Source of the DNA: Sthenelais limicola
Taxonomy: Eukaryota > Annelida > Polychaeta > Phyllodocida > Sigalionidae
Length of the DNA: 64,000 nt
NCBI GenBank assembly: GCA_942159475.1
Contig: OW804102.1
Coordinates: 26,914,873 to 26,978,872, forward strand
Direction: 5' to 3'
Position numbers and translations under genes: made by a program. A model generated the notes under the pieces. That model did not search any database, was not told the origin of the DNA, and worked only from the letters and a program-made list of their open reading frames with translations. Numbering within the stretch: position 1 is the stretch's first letter; the number at the start of each line of letters is the position of its first letter. Shown in pieces: positions 1 to 11,154 of the stretch.

Positions 1-621
1 GCCATGACCTCTAAATAACAGATCACACTCATTTTGTAGACTTAAAGAATAATGCTATCAGCTATGCCAAAGATACATGCAAATAATGACACCTCTATGG
101 GATGCACAGTATTATGTTAAGACTACAAAAAAATGACTTTTAGTTTATAATTTTCTATTACTGGTCCTTCTTGAATTAGTCCCTAGTGGGTAAAAGAGGT
201 ATAACCAATCAGAGGGCTTGTTACAACGGGAACATGGCTTCTGCCATGAGAATTAGGCCTGGGGAATAGGGTCACCACTTCAACTTTTCAGCGGTAAAAT
301 AAAGCAATTTCTGGTGGCTAAACAAAATGCTAAAAGGCTATAAAGTGATTATTTTCATAATTGGAAACTAACAGGTCAGAAAGTTTCTTCATTTTGCTTG
401 AATTGTTTGGAATCAGCTTATAATATATAGATTCGACTGGCACAGGCAGGATGTGTTACTAGGTCAAGTCATATCAGGTTTGGGTGGGGAGAACCAAAAG
501 GGAAGATGTGGCCATTTCCTTAATGGAACTCCTGTTAGAATTGGCCGTTTTCAATAAAATACTTAGTTTTTGTGTTGTGTATAGACATTTCAATGATATC
601 CACCCAAATTCGTCTACTAAC
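1..621. other. No recognised feature
   Basis: AT-rich unique-looking sequence. I see no terminal repeats, tandem array or convincing frame. The open frame that starts at 484 runs into the hairpin at 622-747 and is not believed. Confidence 0.5.
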
Positions 622-747
622 GAGCCTGGTGAACACCTAATTCCGGGCTGTGGTCATATCCTGTCTGGTACCACTCGACCCTTACGGGTCTCGTGGCACC
701 AAACAGGATATAACCACAGCCCGGAATTAGGCACGTTCACCAAGCTC
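622..747. repeat. Long hairpin (foldback), 126 bp
   Basis: The left arm begins GAGCCTGGTGAAC and the right arm ends GTTCACCAAGCTC. The arms pair almost throughout (for example ATTCCGGGCTGTGGT with ACCACAGCCCGGAAT), leaving a tiny TTAC loop near 685. It looks like a foldback MITE; a structured RNA precursor is possible but nothing shows transcription. No second copy was seen. Confidence 0.8.
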
Positions 748-1162
748 TAAATAAACTGTATTATTTAAATAGTGTATTGGACTTAAAATGAAATAAAAAA
801 TAAAAAAACAACTCATGCTATGCCCGACATAATACAATTTAGCGGCGTCACACCTCCAGACCCTGAACTTGGCTGCCATTTGAATAAGAATAGTGCGCTT
901 ACATCCTTGCCTTTTCACTTTCCTTACATAACTTATACATAAGAAAGTCTGTCGGCCCCATCTGTAATTGACAATTCTTGCTGAGTGTCCCTTGTTCATG
1001 AATCCTATTTCTCAAATTACGCCCCGGAATACAGCACTAAAAGCAGGTCGATCAAGTTTGAACAAACACAGTCTCTGCAAAGCCTTTGTAATCTGCTCTT
1101 GTCATTTTCATTTTTCTACGATTTGTTTGTCTGAAGTGACTCCCTTATTCATCCAACAGCTA

Positions 1163-1516
1163 ATAGGGGATTTGCATAGCCGCCATTTTGAATCTTCATT
1201 CGCATGATATTAAGAGACTAATAGTATAGTCTAAAATCTATAGAAAACATGCCATGTTTAACATGGACTATTTATAAATGCTCTAATGCCAATATCCAAG
1301 CATCATACATGTTGCCATGACACAAGTGTTATCTCCATCTTTCCCATCATGCATTCGGTTTTCATAGATCATTTATACAAGCTGTGACATTGGTGAAAAC
1401 ATTCTTGCAATTTTCGATAAAAATGTTGCCAAACATTTGTATGTCAGATTTCATCAGAATCCACCCCAGGATGCACTGTAACAAACATGAGCAGTGGCAC
1501 ATGCAACTCCCCTATT
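1163..1516 (+). mobile_element. MITE family C, reference copy
   Basis: About 354 bp with short inverted ends: AATAGGGGATTTGCAT on the left and ATGCAACTCCCCTATT on the right. Inside are conserved blocks that recur in seven other places, such as ATTTTGAATC, CTATAGAAAACATGCCATG, CCATCTTTCCCATCATGCAT and GATGCACTGTAACA. It has no coding capacity. The target duplication is not clear (flanks TAAT and ATTG), so the superfamily is left open. Confidence 0.75.
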
Positions 1517-1731
1517 GGCATCGATGAACAGGTATTTTCTCCCTGCTAGGTTAGTATGAAGTGAACCTGTTCTCTCAGCATTGTATTGATCTCAATGGTT
1601 GTCCTCCAACTAACCTCCTTTACACATACTTATCCTACTCTTGCTGTTGAGCCCCTATTCCCCAGCAGTGGCTTGGGCGGACTCCCATGCTCGAAGAGGA
1701 CAGTCCTGAATTCCAGGTGCATCCTTTGAGT

Positions 1732-1819
1732 CTTCTGAGTGGACTTTAATGAAAGAGTCCGCTCAGAAAAGTCCTCTTAGATGCCTGAGCGGACTCTTTC
1801 ATTAAAGAGTCCGCTCAGT
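1732..1819. repeat. Hairpin with 30-bp arms
   Basis: GAGTGGACTTTAATGAAAGA on the left pairs with TCTTTCATTAAAGAGTCCGC on the right around an 18-base spacer. Both arms contain GAGTCCGCTCAG. A further GGGCGGACTC lies just upstream at about 1676. Probably the core of a foldback element. Confidence 0.65.
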
Positions 1820-1905
1820 CATCAGTTGGAAATAATTTTGAATTAGGATTGGCCTGGATTGGAACCCAAAATGCAGGTTTTTTAAAAAATAAGCCGAAGC
1901 TAAAT

Positions 1906-1966
1906 TGAATATAACGTGAATATAATTGTCCGTGGCCTGACAGCTTTGGACAATTATATTCACGAA
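1906..1966. repeat. Short hairpin
   Basis: CGTGAATATAATTGTCC pairs with GGACAATTATATTCACG around a loop of about 20 bases. Possibly a foldback remnant. Confidence 0.6.
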
Positions 1967-2078
1967 GAGAACAGCATCTTGTCCTCTATCCTACACTTCA
2001 TGAATTAATGTATGCATAGCTCTCATACTTCACACTCTAATGCTCCTGCTTACCATTCAAAATCATATACAATCTTAA

Positions 2079-2484
2079 AGCTGCCTTTTCAGTTATTAGG
2101 ACGAAACAAATCTTACTAAGTTAACTCATATTATGACTGATAGGACTGTATTTATCAATATTCTGCTGCTGTTATATATGCTAATACAAGTGTTACTCAT
2201 ATTATGACTTATGGGACTGGATTTATTAATATTCTGCTGCTGATATATGTTTGAAGAATTTGAAGTCTAATCACCGAGAGAAAACTGCCGCCGGTGAGCG
2301 ATAATAAGTGAAATCATCGCATGAATGGATTTGGACGGGTGCTCCAAATACAAATGAGGACGCTTTAGAAGCCCTGTAGCAAAAACAGACAAAATCCTCT
2401 AAAGTATTGATCAAATGGCTTTGAAATGGGTTGAAAAAATAGAAAATGTTCAGTTTTTGACCGATGTTAACTGAGAGTGCAGCC
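2079..2484 (-). mobile_element. MITE family G (TTAA type) with 2-copy internal repeat
   Basis: Ends AGCTGCC and GCAGCC are each flanked by TTAA (2075-2078 and 2485-2488). The order of internal blocks is reversed relative to the copy at 19576. It carries two copies of the ~69-bp unit TCATATTATGACTNATAGGAC (from about 2127 and 2197) that is expanded to five in the copy at 28348. Confidence 0.75.
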
Positions 2485-2590
2485 TTAAATTAAAGGTACC
2501 ACAGCAGATTGTGACGGAGGTTGGTGATGGGATGGTCTAATGTGCATAGAACTGATGAGGGAAGCACAGAGGTCTAAACTATTAGGATAT

Positions 2591-2996
2591 CTGATGTGGT
2601 ACAGAAAAATTGGCCACAAGTCGCAAAATGGATATTCTTCAAAGTGATTTATTCACAAGATCTCTTTGTTGGAATATTGAGAGCTTAGCGCTGATAGTAA
2701 CATGAATATGTACACAATTTCAAGACAGTGTATAGAATATATCTATGCATTTCTAAGGTCATCCTATAGAGTATAGAGTATATTTAGCTACTTTACTAGT
2801 AATGGTTCATCCAGATATATTGCAAACTTTTTTTTTCAAAAATAAAGATATCAAACTTTAAATACGCAAATATTTCTTAGATATCCTATTATGGTTTACC
2901 ATTATTAGAATCAGCTTGATCTCATCTTTCCATATATCATAGAATCTTAAAATCGATATTTTGCGACTTGTGACTCAATTTCCTATAACACATCAC
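2591..2996 (+). mobile_element. MITE family B, first of a head-to-tail pair
   Basis: The left end CTGATGTGGTACAG is a decayed GTGATGTGTTCCAG; the right end reads GACTTGTGACTCAATTTCC then CACATCAC. Flanked by ATAT on both sides (2587-2590, 2997-3000), an exact 4-bp target duplication. The right ATAT is directly followed by a second family B copy. Confidence 0.8.
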
Positions 2997-3000
2997 ATAT

Positions 3001-3486
3001 GTGATGTGTTCCAGGAAAATGAGTCAGAAGCAATTATTTGAGAGGATTTGTGAAGGCGAATTGTACAGTTTCTGGTGATTTCACCCTACTGGTGCTAGGC
3101 CACAGGTAGACTGACCGACACATTTTAAAGTGTTTTTTCCACAAGACTTCTTTATTGAAATGTTCTGATCTTTAGAGTGTTTAGCACTTATAATCATATA
3201 TATCCATACAACAAATTTCAGGACATTTTAATCAATATATAGTTGCGTTTTGAAGGCCTTCGTATGGAGTATATTTAGTTACTTTACTGGTAATTTACCC
3301 ATCAAGAAACATTGCAAACCTTTTTTTTTTGAAAATAAAAATATCAAACTTAAAACCTAGACATTCTTATTAGGTGTCCTAATGTTTACTATCATTGGAA
3401 TCGGCTTAATCTCTTCATTTCAAATATGGTGATATCTCAAAATTCGTATTTTGCGACTTATGACTCATTTTCCTAAAACGGATCAC
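3001..3486 (+). mobile_element. MITE family B, second of pair, interrupted
   Basis: Starts GTGATGTGTTCCAGGAAAAT and ends ACTCATTTTCC...GGATCAC. The body is interrupted after about 43 bases by a 90-bp block made of a family A end plus unique flank (3034-3122). It then resumes with the expected TTTTAAAGTGTTTTTTCCAC. Confidence 0.75.
3034..3122 (+). repeat. Inverted duplicate of 3689-3777
   Basis: About 90 bp whose reverse complement matches 3689-3777 with few differences. It contains the last ~54 bp of a family A element (3033-3086) plus the adjacent unique TACTGGTGCTAGGCCACAG flank. Because the flank is shared, this is copied or inverted local sequence, not an independent MITE insertion. Confidence 0.75.
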
Positions 3487-3725
3487 TTATATAGCTATTC
3501 ATCTCTACTCCTCCCTCCTCTCCGTATGCCGCCTGAGACACTTTATTTGTAGAGTAGAAGGGCTTAGGAAGTTAAATACTATAAGATGTGTGTGTTAATA
3601 TCTTTATCCTTGTGTTAGTGGTGTACCATAAGCGGATTATTGCCAGAGGTGCCCTGGCTGCTGGCCTGCTGACCCTCACACTGACCACATGTGTCGGTCA
3701 CTATACCTGTGGCCTAACACCAGTA

Positions 3726-3959
3726 GGGTGAAATCACCAGAAAGTGTACAATTTCCTTTCACCAATCCTCTCAAATAATCCTAATTTGAGTAGAAAATAA
3801 GGTTCAAAATACAGTTCACCATAATCAAAATGATTGTTTGAATCAAGGCAATATCAAATATACTCAGAAATACCTAGTGTTGACCATCTTTCAGTCTAAT
3901 TTAGCAGAATTTATTAAATGGTTAGATCTGCCGATTGTACATTTTCTGGTGATCTGGCC
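3726..3959 (-). mobile_element. MITE family A
   Basis: Full-length copy in the reverse orientation, from GGGTGAAATCACCAG to GATCTGGCC. The block order is CCAATCCTCTCAAATAA, then the central AGATATACCTAGT-like segment (here AGAAATACCTAGT), then TTTAGCAGAATTTA. Its left flank is the arm duplicated at 3034-3122. Confidence 0.8.
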
Positions 3960-4230
3960 TAGTCAGTTGTAGGCCTAGGTGAACTTTTTTTTTTGAAAGG
4001 GTTTATTATGAGTTTACATATAATTGACTTGGCAGTAGATCCCTCGTTGCTTGGAGGAGGATCTTTGACATAAATTATTCGTGCACATATAAAAACTTTA
4101 TTACTCACAATAGGCATAATATCTCAGCTCAAGGTCAAGCCTCTTGCTGGTATACCGATAAAGTGCCTTTTACTGGTCTAATAATCGATGGACATAGAGC
4201 AATTGTGCATACAAGAACTCATAGCCATAT
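3960..4230. other. Poly-T tract and unique sequence
   Basis: A T10 run at about 3986 followed by GGTTTATTATGAG could be the tail of a minus-strand retroposon, but no AATAAA is present and no second copy was seen. Confidence 0.25.
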
Positions 4231-4352
4231 GTGATGTGTTTCGGGAAAATGAGTCGCAAGTCGCTAAGTGGTTTATTCAGAAGATGTTCTGATTTGTTGG
4301 AAGTTTAGGGCTTTAAGTCATATCATTACGTGTACCAAATTTGTTGAGTGAG
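4231..4352 (+). mobile_element. MITE family B, left-end fragment
   Basis: GTGATGTGTTTCGGGAAAAT followed by GAGTCGCAAGTCGC. Similarity stops near the start of GTTGAGTGAGAGAG; the right end is missing. Confidence 0.65.
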
Positions 4353-4886
4353 AGAGCAGAGACAAAAGTACCCAACTTGGGCATATATACAGCTTACACA
4401 ATCTATCTACCAGGAGGACAAAGAGCTGCTCCATTAGCCAATCAGTAGATGTCCAAGGCTCAGAGTCACCACCTCCATGTACTGTTTTGAATAATTCTGG
4501 ATGGCAATTCCCCCTCCCCCACCACTCCTCCAGGTCCCCTCCTCTCTACCCCCTCCCAATTATGATCATACCAAGGCAACAGCCTCATAATGTGAAATGT
4601 CTAAGTCTGGGAGAATGTTATTTGTCCATAACCTTACAATTATAAATCACTGGTGAACTCCATGCACTTGTACCCTATCCCTATAATGCTTAAAGATAAG
4701 AGTTACACAGACCAACTACATCTTGAAATGAAACACCTATAATTAAGTACTAACACATTGACTGTGTTACAATGTGAAACTAAAGATTACCTTTAGCTTT
4801 CACCTTGAACATAATTGTATACACATAGTAAGTAGGTCCGGTTAAGGTTCTGTAATGGTTGCTCTACGGTGATACTTTCATCCCTG
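4353..4886. other. No recognised feature
   Basis: Unique-looking sequence with a C-rich patch (about 4509-4557). No frame, inverted ends or tandem repeat found. Confidence 0.4.
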
Positions 4887-4887
4887 C

Positions 4888-5094
4888 TAAAGCCCTGCCC
4901 ACACACAGCCGATTTGCCTCCCGATTGCCTCCCGATTTAGTTCTCCCGATGAATCCTAGGACTTCATTTTTAATCCTGGTTTATGTTATTTCAAAAACAT
5001 ATATCAGGATTTGAAATGGAATCATAGGATTCATCGGGAGACCCAAATCGGAGGGCAATCGGGAGGCAAATCGACTGTGTGTGGGCAGGGTCTA
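4888..5094. mobile_element. Foldback MITE, about 207 bp
   Basis: The arms are about 70 bp each and pair closely: left GCCCTGCCCACACACAGC and GATTTGCCTCCCGATTGCC, right GGGAGGCAAATCGACTG and TGTGTGGGCAGGG. TAA flanks both sides if the ends are taken as AGCCCTGCC and GGCAGGGTC, which would fit a PIF/Harbinger-type 3-bp duplication. Single copy here. Confidence 0.7.
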
Positions 5095-5101
5095 ATTGTA
5101 T

Positions 5102-5330
5102 GGGTCAGATCTTCAGAAAATGTACAATCGGCAGATCTACCGATTTAGTCAATTCTGCTAAATTGGACTGGAAAATGGGCAATACTAGGTATATCTGAAT
5201 ATATATATTTGATATTGCCTTGATTCAAACAATCTGTTAAACTGTATTTTGAAACTCACTTTTGTCTTAAATGTGGGTTATTTGAGACGATTGGTGAAGG
5301 CGAATCGTACATTCTCTGACGATTTCACCG
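5102..5330 (+). mobile_element. MITE family A
   Basis: GGGTCAGATCTTCAG to GATTTCACCG with all internal blocks present. It lies only 8 bp downstream of the foldback MITE. Confidence 0.8.
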
Positions 5331-5476
5331 TTATACAATAAACCATTAGCAGGTGGGCGGAGAGACACTTGAAGGTTGGCGACCTGTTACATCATAGATA
5401 ATGGCATTGAAGGTTGGGAGATAACTAGGCCTATAGTACCTGGTCATATCAGGCTCCTGTCATCTCCACGTGCCTA

Positions 5477-5562
5477 ACCTACACTATGTGAGTGAGTGAG
5501 TGAGATTGGTTGCTTTACGCCCTTATCAACACATTTAATACGGTTATATCAAGGGCGGGAGA
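5477..5562. mobile_element. Relic resembling a molluscan SINE/hairpin repeat
   Basis: TGAGTGAGTGAG, then GGTTGCTTTACGCCC, then TATCAAGGGCGGGA. CGCCCTT and AAGGGCG can pair. An inverted copy of the first half lies at 62648-62690. I remember a similar (TGAG)n + TTTACGCC...GGCGGG repeat in abalone and other molluscs; that link is from memory only. Confidence 0.45.
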
Positions 5563-5798
5563 GCTGAGAGGGAGGCAGTTTATGGTCTTACCCAGGAAAT
5601 AGAGATAGAGAAGAAGGGAGAGAGAGACAGAGAAAAATAGGCAGAAAGGCAGTCATGTTTAATATACCTATAGATGTGATTAACAGTAGAGACACACAAA
5701 CACTAGTCTAGACCTTATGCAGTGTACATGAGTGGGTCCACATGTCTATCAGGGTGCAAGCTCGTTTATAGGGAGGGTGTGGGGAGTGGAGGACAGGT

Positions 5799-6033
5799 GG
5801 GTGAAATCACCAGAAAATGTACAATTCACCTTCACTAATCCTCTTAAATAATCCACATTTAAGTCAGATTTAAGGTTCAGAATTCAGTTCAACATAACCA
5901 AACAGATTGTTTGAATCAAGACAATATTAAACATACTCAGATATACCCAGTATTGACCATTTTTCAGTCTAATTTAGCAGAATTTAGTAAATATGTAGAT
6001 ATGTCAATTGAACATTTTGTGAAGATCTGGCCC
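5799..6033 (-). mobile_element. MITE family A
   Basis: Reverse-orientation copy from GGGTGAAATCACCAG to GATCTGGCCC. All blocks are present. The flanks AGGT and ATGA do not match, so the target site has decayed. The 63-codon frame across it is a by-product. Confidence 0.8.
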
Positions 6034-6222
6034 ATGAGTCGTACCTACCACAGGTGTGTGCTATGGAGCCCAGGCTGGGGGGGGGGGAGCAGGTTGGAGT
6101 GACAGGTGAGCTGGCCCCATTAGGCCGTCTGTCAGTACCACCCGCTCCTCTCTCACACCTCCTCCACCCGGTATAAAGTGTCCCAGCACCCGACCAATCG
6201 CCCCAAGCATATATATATGTAT

Positions 6223-6545
6223 GGGTCAGATTTTCAGAAAATGTACAATTGGCAGCGCTACACATTAAGGAAATTCAGCTAAATTTGGCTGAAAAAGATT
6301 CTGTTAATTCCAACTGCATTTTGAAGCTCAGTTTTGTCCTAAATATGGGTTATTTGAGAGGATAACCCACATTTGAGACAAAATGAGGTTCAAAATGAAG
6401 TTTAGCATAGCAGAATATATTTTTTGAAACATCGCAATACCAAATATACTCAGATATACCTAGTATTCATCATTTTTCAGGCGAATTTAGCAGAATTTCT
6501 TGAAAGTGTTGATCTACCAATTGTGCATATTCTGACGATCTGACC
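6223..6545. mobile_element. Family A inverted dimer (rearranged)
   Basis: The first half runs GGGTCAGATTTTCAG to GGGTTATTTGAGAGGAT in forward orientation but lacks the centre. It is joined directly to AACCCACATTTGAGAC, which runs in reverse to GACGATCTGACC. Both outer ends are therefore of the same (GGCAG/CTACC) side, and the joint is palindromic. About 323 bp against the usual 235. Confidence 0.75.
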
Positions 6546-6659
6546 TATAATGAAATCCCCGACCCCAAGGGCAAGGACATTTTGTAATTGACAAGGAGAG
6601 ATTCTGAAGAAATCTGACTGACGTGTCCTTTAATTGTGCATTTATTTCGCCTCCCAATG

Positions 6660-7512
6660 CCTCCCTAGCTGCCCCTGTCCCTCCCCCTCCCCAATGCTCC
6701 CTCCCCCTCATTGACCCTCCCCCCTCCCCAATGCCCCCTCCTCCTCACTGTCCCTCCCCCCTCACCCAATGCCCCTCCCCCTCATTGACCCTCCCCCCTC
6801 CCCAATGCCCCCTCCTCCTCATTGACCCTCCCCCCTCCCCAATGCCCCCTCCTCCTCACTGTCCCTCCCCCCTCACCCAATGCCCCTCCCCCTCATTGAC
6901 CCTCCCCCCTCACCCAATGCCCCTCCCCCTCATTGACCCTCCCCCCTCCCCAATGCCCCCTCCTCCTCACTGTCCCTCCCCCCTCACCCAATGCCCCCTC
7001 ACCCTCATTGACCCTCCCCCCTCACCCAATGCCCCCTCCCCGTCACTGTCCCTCCCCCTCCCCCAATGCCCCCTCACCCTCATTGACCCTCCCCCCTCCC
7101 CAATGCCCCCTCCTCCTCACTGTCCCTCCCCCCTCCCCCAATGCCCCCTCCCCCTCATTGACCCTCCCCCCTCCCCAATGCCCCCTCCTCCTCACTGTCC
7201 CTCCCCCCTCACCCAATGCCCCCTCACCCTCATTGACCCTCCCCCCTCACCCAATGCCCCCTCCCCGTCACTGTCCCTCCCCCTCCCCCAATGCCCCCTC
7301 CCCCTCATTGACCCTCCCCCCTCCCCAATGCCCCTCTTCCTCACCAACCCTCCCCCCTCCCCAATGCCCCTCCCCCTCCCCAATGCCCCTCCCCCTCCCC
7401 AATGCCCCTCCCCCTCCCCAATGCCCCTCCCCCTCACTGACCCTCCCCACTCCCAAATGCCCCCCTCCTCCTCACCGACCCTCCCCCCTTCCCAAATGCC
7501 TGCCCCTCCCCT
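6660..7512. repeat. C-rich minisatellite
   Basis: Tandem variants of CCTCCCCCCTCCCCAATGCC and CTCATTGACC/CTCACTGTCC, units about 37 bp and shorter. The plus strand is almost free of G, and frames stay open on both strands (for example 6623-7582) only because of this composition. No signal peptide, domain or splice context supports a protein. Confidence 0.9.
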
Positions 7513-8080
7513 CTCCAGCCCCGCCCCCACCACTGATACAATAGGCAACGGGTGCAATAGATCAGCCTGCACATCAACATGAATATTTCACTCAGTGACA
7601 GGTCCTGCAAACTGGACCATTTCTCCAGCGCGCCTTTAAGTACAAGTGTTGAGGGGGAGGTAGGGACGTTAGGTGAGGAGGTGTGAGCGCATGATTAACA
7701 CTACAAATCTGTATTAGTGTCCATCCACCCTGCCTCAGCCTCCACCAACACCAGACCTACAGCTCAGCATGCATAAAGCACCCACTTCCACTCCAGGAAA
7801 TTAATCATTGATTGCCAAATCTGGCTAAACTTGAGCTGTGCGGGGTTTTGGCTGGTGGAGTGAAACAATGGCGGCCCCCTGGGGAGGGGTGGATGTGGAC
7901 TTCTTATCTATAATATAGCATGCATTGATTTACTATTGAACAGTGGCACCCAGGAGCATTGGCGCGCTCCTACTGCTCCCAGATAACAGGGAATTATGTC
8001 CTTTGTCTTCTCTCTGTGGCCACGCTATTTACAGGTTGTCCCTCAGTTACCTTCTGCACATAATCTATCACTCCCTCCAA
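7513..8080. other. Spacer between two satellites
   Basis: Unique-looking sequence with no convincing frame or inverted ends. A degenerate simple-sequence boundary starts about 8085. Confidence 0.4.
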
Positions 8081-8084
8081 TCAA

Positions 8085-10160
8085 CCTCTATATGTTCCCT
8101 CTATATTTTATACATCCCCTCTATCCCCTATACTTCCCCTCTATCCTCTATACGCCCCCTCTATCCTCTATACATCCCCTCTATCCTCTATACGCCCCCT
8201 CTATCCTCTACATTCCCCCTCTATACATCCCCTCTATCCTCTATACGTCTCTTCTGTCCTCTATACGCCCCCTCTATCCTCTATATATGCTCCCTCTATC
8301 CTATATACGCTTCTCTATCCTCTATACGCCCCCCTCTATCCTCTATACACCCCCTCTATCCTCTATACGCCCCTCTATCCTCTATACAACCACTCTATCC
8401 TCTATACGTCCCCTCTATCCTCTATACACCCCCTCTATCATCTATACACCCCCTCTATCCCCTATACGTCTCCTCTATCCTCTATACACCCCCTCTATCC
8501 TCTATACACCCCCTCTATCCTCTATACGCCCCCTCTATCATCTATACACCCCCTCTATCCTCTATACGCCCCCTCTATCATCTATACACCCCCTCTATCC
8601 CCTATACGTCTCCTCTATCCTCTATACACCCCCTCTATCCTCTATACGTCCCCTCTATCCTCTATACACCCCCTCTATCCTCTATACGCCCCCTCTATCA
8701 TCTATACACCCCCTCTATCCCCTATACGTCTCCTCGATCCTCTATACGCCCCCTCTATCCTCTATACGTCCCCTCTATCCTCTACATTCCCCCTCTATAC
8801 ATCCCCTCTATCCTCTATACACCCCCTCTATCCTCTATACATCCCCTCTATCCTCTATACGCCCCCTCTATCATCTATACACCCCCTCTATCCCCTATAC
8901 GTCTCCTCTATCCTCTATACACCCCCTCTATCCTCTATACGTCCCCTCTATCCTCTATACACCCCTCTATCCTCTATACGCCCCCTCTATCATCTATACA
9001 CCCCCTCTATCCCCTATACGTCTCCTCGATCCTCTATACGCCCCCTCTATCCTCTATACGTCCCCTCTATCCTCTACATTCCCCCTCTATACATCCCCTC
9101 TATCCTCTATACACCCCCTCTATCCTCTATACATCCCCTCTATCCTCTATACGCCCCCTCTATCATCTATACACCCCCTCTATCCCCTATACGTCTCCTC
9201 TATCCTCTATACACCCCCTCTATCCTCTATACGTCCCCTCTATCATCTATACACCCCCTCTATCCCCTATACGTCTCCTCGATCCTCTATACGCCCCCTC
9301 TATCCCCTATACTTCCCCTCTATCCTCTATACACCCCCTCTATCCTCTATACGGCCCCTCTATCCTCTATACGTCCCCTCTATCCTCTACATTCCCCTCT
9401 ATACATCCCCTCTATCCCCTATACTTCCCCTCTATCCTCTATACACCCCCTCTATCCTCTATACGCCCCCTCTATCCTCTATACGCCCCCTCTATCCTCT
9501 ACATTCCCCTCTATACATCCCCTCTATCCTCTATACGTCTCTTCTGTCCTCTATACGCCCCCTCTATCGTCTATACGCCCCCTCTATCGTCTATATGCTC
9601 CCTCTATCCTCTATACACCCCCTCTATCCTCTATACACCCCCTCTATCCTCTATACACCCCCTCTATCCTCTATACGCCCCCTCTATCCTCTATACGCCC
9701 CCTCTATCCTCTATACGCCCCCTCTATCCTCTATACACCCCCTCTATCCTCTATACACCCCCTCTATCCTCTATACACCCCTCTATCCTCTATACACCCC
9801 CTCTATCCTCTATACGCCCCCTCTATCCTCTATACGCCCCCTCTATCCTCTATACACCCCCTCTATCCTCTCTACATCCCCTCTATCCCCTATACTTCCC
9901 CTCTATCCTCTATACACCCCCTCTATCCTCTATACGCCCCCTCTGTCCTCTATACACCCCCTCTATCCTCTATATGCCCCCTCTATCCTCTCTACACCCC
10001 CTCTTAACTCTATACTTCCCCTCTATCCTCTACACGTCCCCTCTATGCTCTATACGCCCCTCTATCCTCTATACACCCCCTCTATCCTCTATACATCCCC
10101 TCTATCCTCTATACATCCCGCTATATCCCTTTATATCCCCTGTACATCCCCACATCTCCT
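8085..10160. repeat. 20-bp pyrimidine-rich satellite, about 100 units
   Basis: The unit is CTCTATCCTCTATACRCCCC (20 bp), with variants CATCTATAC, CCCTATACGTCTCC and CTACATTCC. The marker CCTATACGTC recurs at 8601/8894/9186 and 8721/9013, giving a higher-order period of about 292 bp. Two overlapping frames of over 700 codons (7943-10210, 7996-10173) exist only because the unit has no stop; 20 bp is not a multiple of 3, so three units give a 20-residue repeat. Not treated as genes. Confidence 0.92.
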
Positions 10161-10320
10161 CCATCTCCTGTAATCCCTCTACTTACAGTGGGATTGCCAA
10201 GAAATTGTGATACTTTTTTCTAATGATGGAAAATAAAAGCTATCAATACTATCAATACTAAAATCCCTCATCTTGAGCTGCTGTCCACCCACCTACTGTC
10301 TTATTTCTGCACCTCCCTTG
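10161..10320. other. Spacer
   Basis: Unique sequence with CTATCAATA repeated twice; no feature. Confidence 0.4.
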
Positions 10321-10375
10321 CCCCCTCTACCCCCCCTACCCCCTCTACCCCCCCCCCCCCCTACCTTCCCCCTAC
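10308..10375. repeat. C-rich simple sequence
   Basis: CCCCCTCTAC repeats and a C run. Similar short arrays occur at about 10530-10575 (CGCCCTGTCCCC) and 10797-10895 (CCCCCTCCACCCCCTCCATC). Confidence 0.75.
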
Positions 10376-10529
10376 CCCGTCTACACACCCTCGTGCCCTG
10401 CTGCACCCAGGACAAGGGCAGTGCCGCTGGGACCTGATATATAATAGATTGTCCCACTCGTGTGACTAATGTCCCCACATGAAAGTCTTGTCATATTCAT
10501 CACTGGGCAATACATAAACATTTCTGCCT

Positions 10530-10900
10530 GTCCCCCCGCCCTGTCCCCCGCCCTGTCCCCCCGCCCTGTCCCCCGCCTATCAACCGCTGTGAATATTTAC
10601 GAGGGCAGCAATATGCATCATTGTATGGGAGACGGGTGTGGGCTGACCATTAGCCCACACTGGGTACTTTATAAAGCAGCTGGTATTGGTAATATTAGCA
10701 TGTGAATAGATTGTCATCTGGGCGCGGGGCCCAATATTGGCATTCCTCAGCCTCCTCCATGCTGCTGGGAGGTGAAGATAGAGGTCGGGCTGGTGGGGAC
10801 AGCACCTCCCCCTCCCTCTCCCTCCCCCCTCCCCCCCTCCCCCTCCAACCCCTCCACCCCCTCCATCCCCTCCACCCCCTCCACCCCCCCGACACACTGC
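10530..10900. repeat. Two short C-rich arrays around unique sequence
   Basis: CCGCCCTGTCCC is repeated about 10531-10573, and CCCTCCACCCCCTCCA-type repeats fill about 10797-10895. The 220 bp between has no supported gene. Confidence 0.65.
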
Positions 10901-11154
10901 TGGGGGGGTAATTATACCCTAGATGTATGTATGGCCGTCTACAGGGTCTTCAGGGTGTAGCGGTTAAGGCCATAATGTACCAATATTCAGCCAAATAAAA
11001 CTTAGCTGTGGCTAATATGGAGCGGGTGGGGAGAGGTGGACCTGGCCCCATCAGTCCTGGTGTAAGAGATGGTAGGTAGGCGGGTGGTATGTGTCCTCAA
11101 CATTATTGGCGGAGGATAGGGTCCTGACAAGTCAAACTTATGAATATGATCAAC

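Noticed and set aside
484..750. 88-codon frame at the left edge
   Set aside because: Its second half is one strand of the 622-747 hairpin.
6623..7582. Proline-rich 319-codon frame
   Set aside because: C-rich minisatellite; other frames over the same bases are open too.
7943..10210. Two overlapping frames of over 700 codons in the 20-bp satellite
   Set aside because: The repeat has no stop in those frames; residues are a 20-residue loop of S, P, L, Y and I with no domain or start context.
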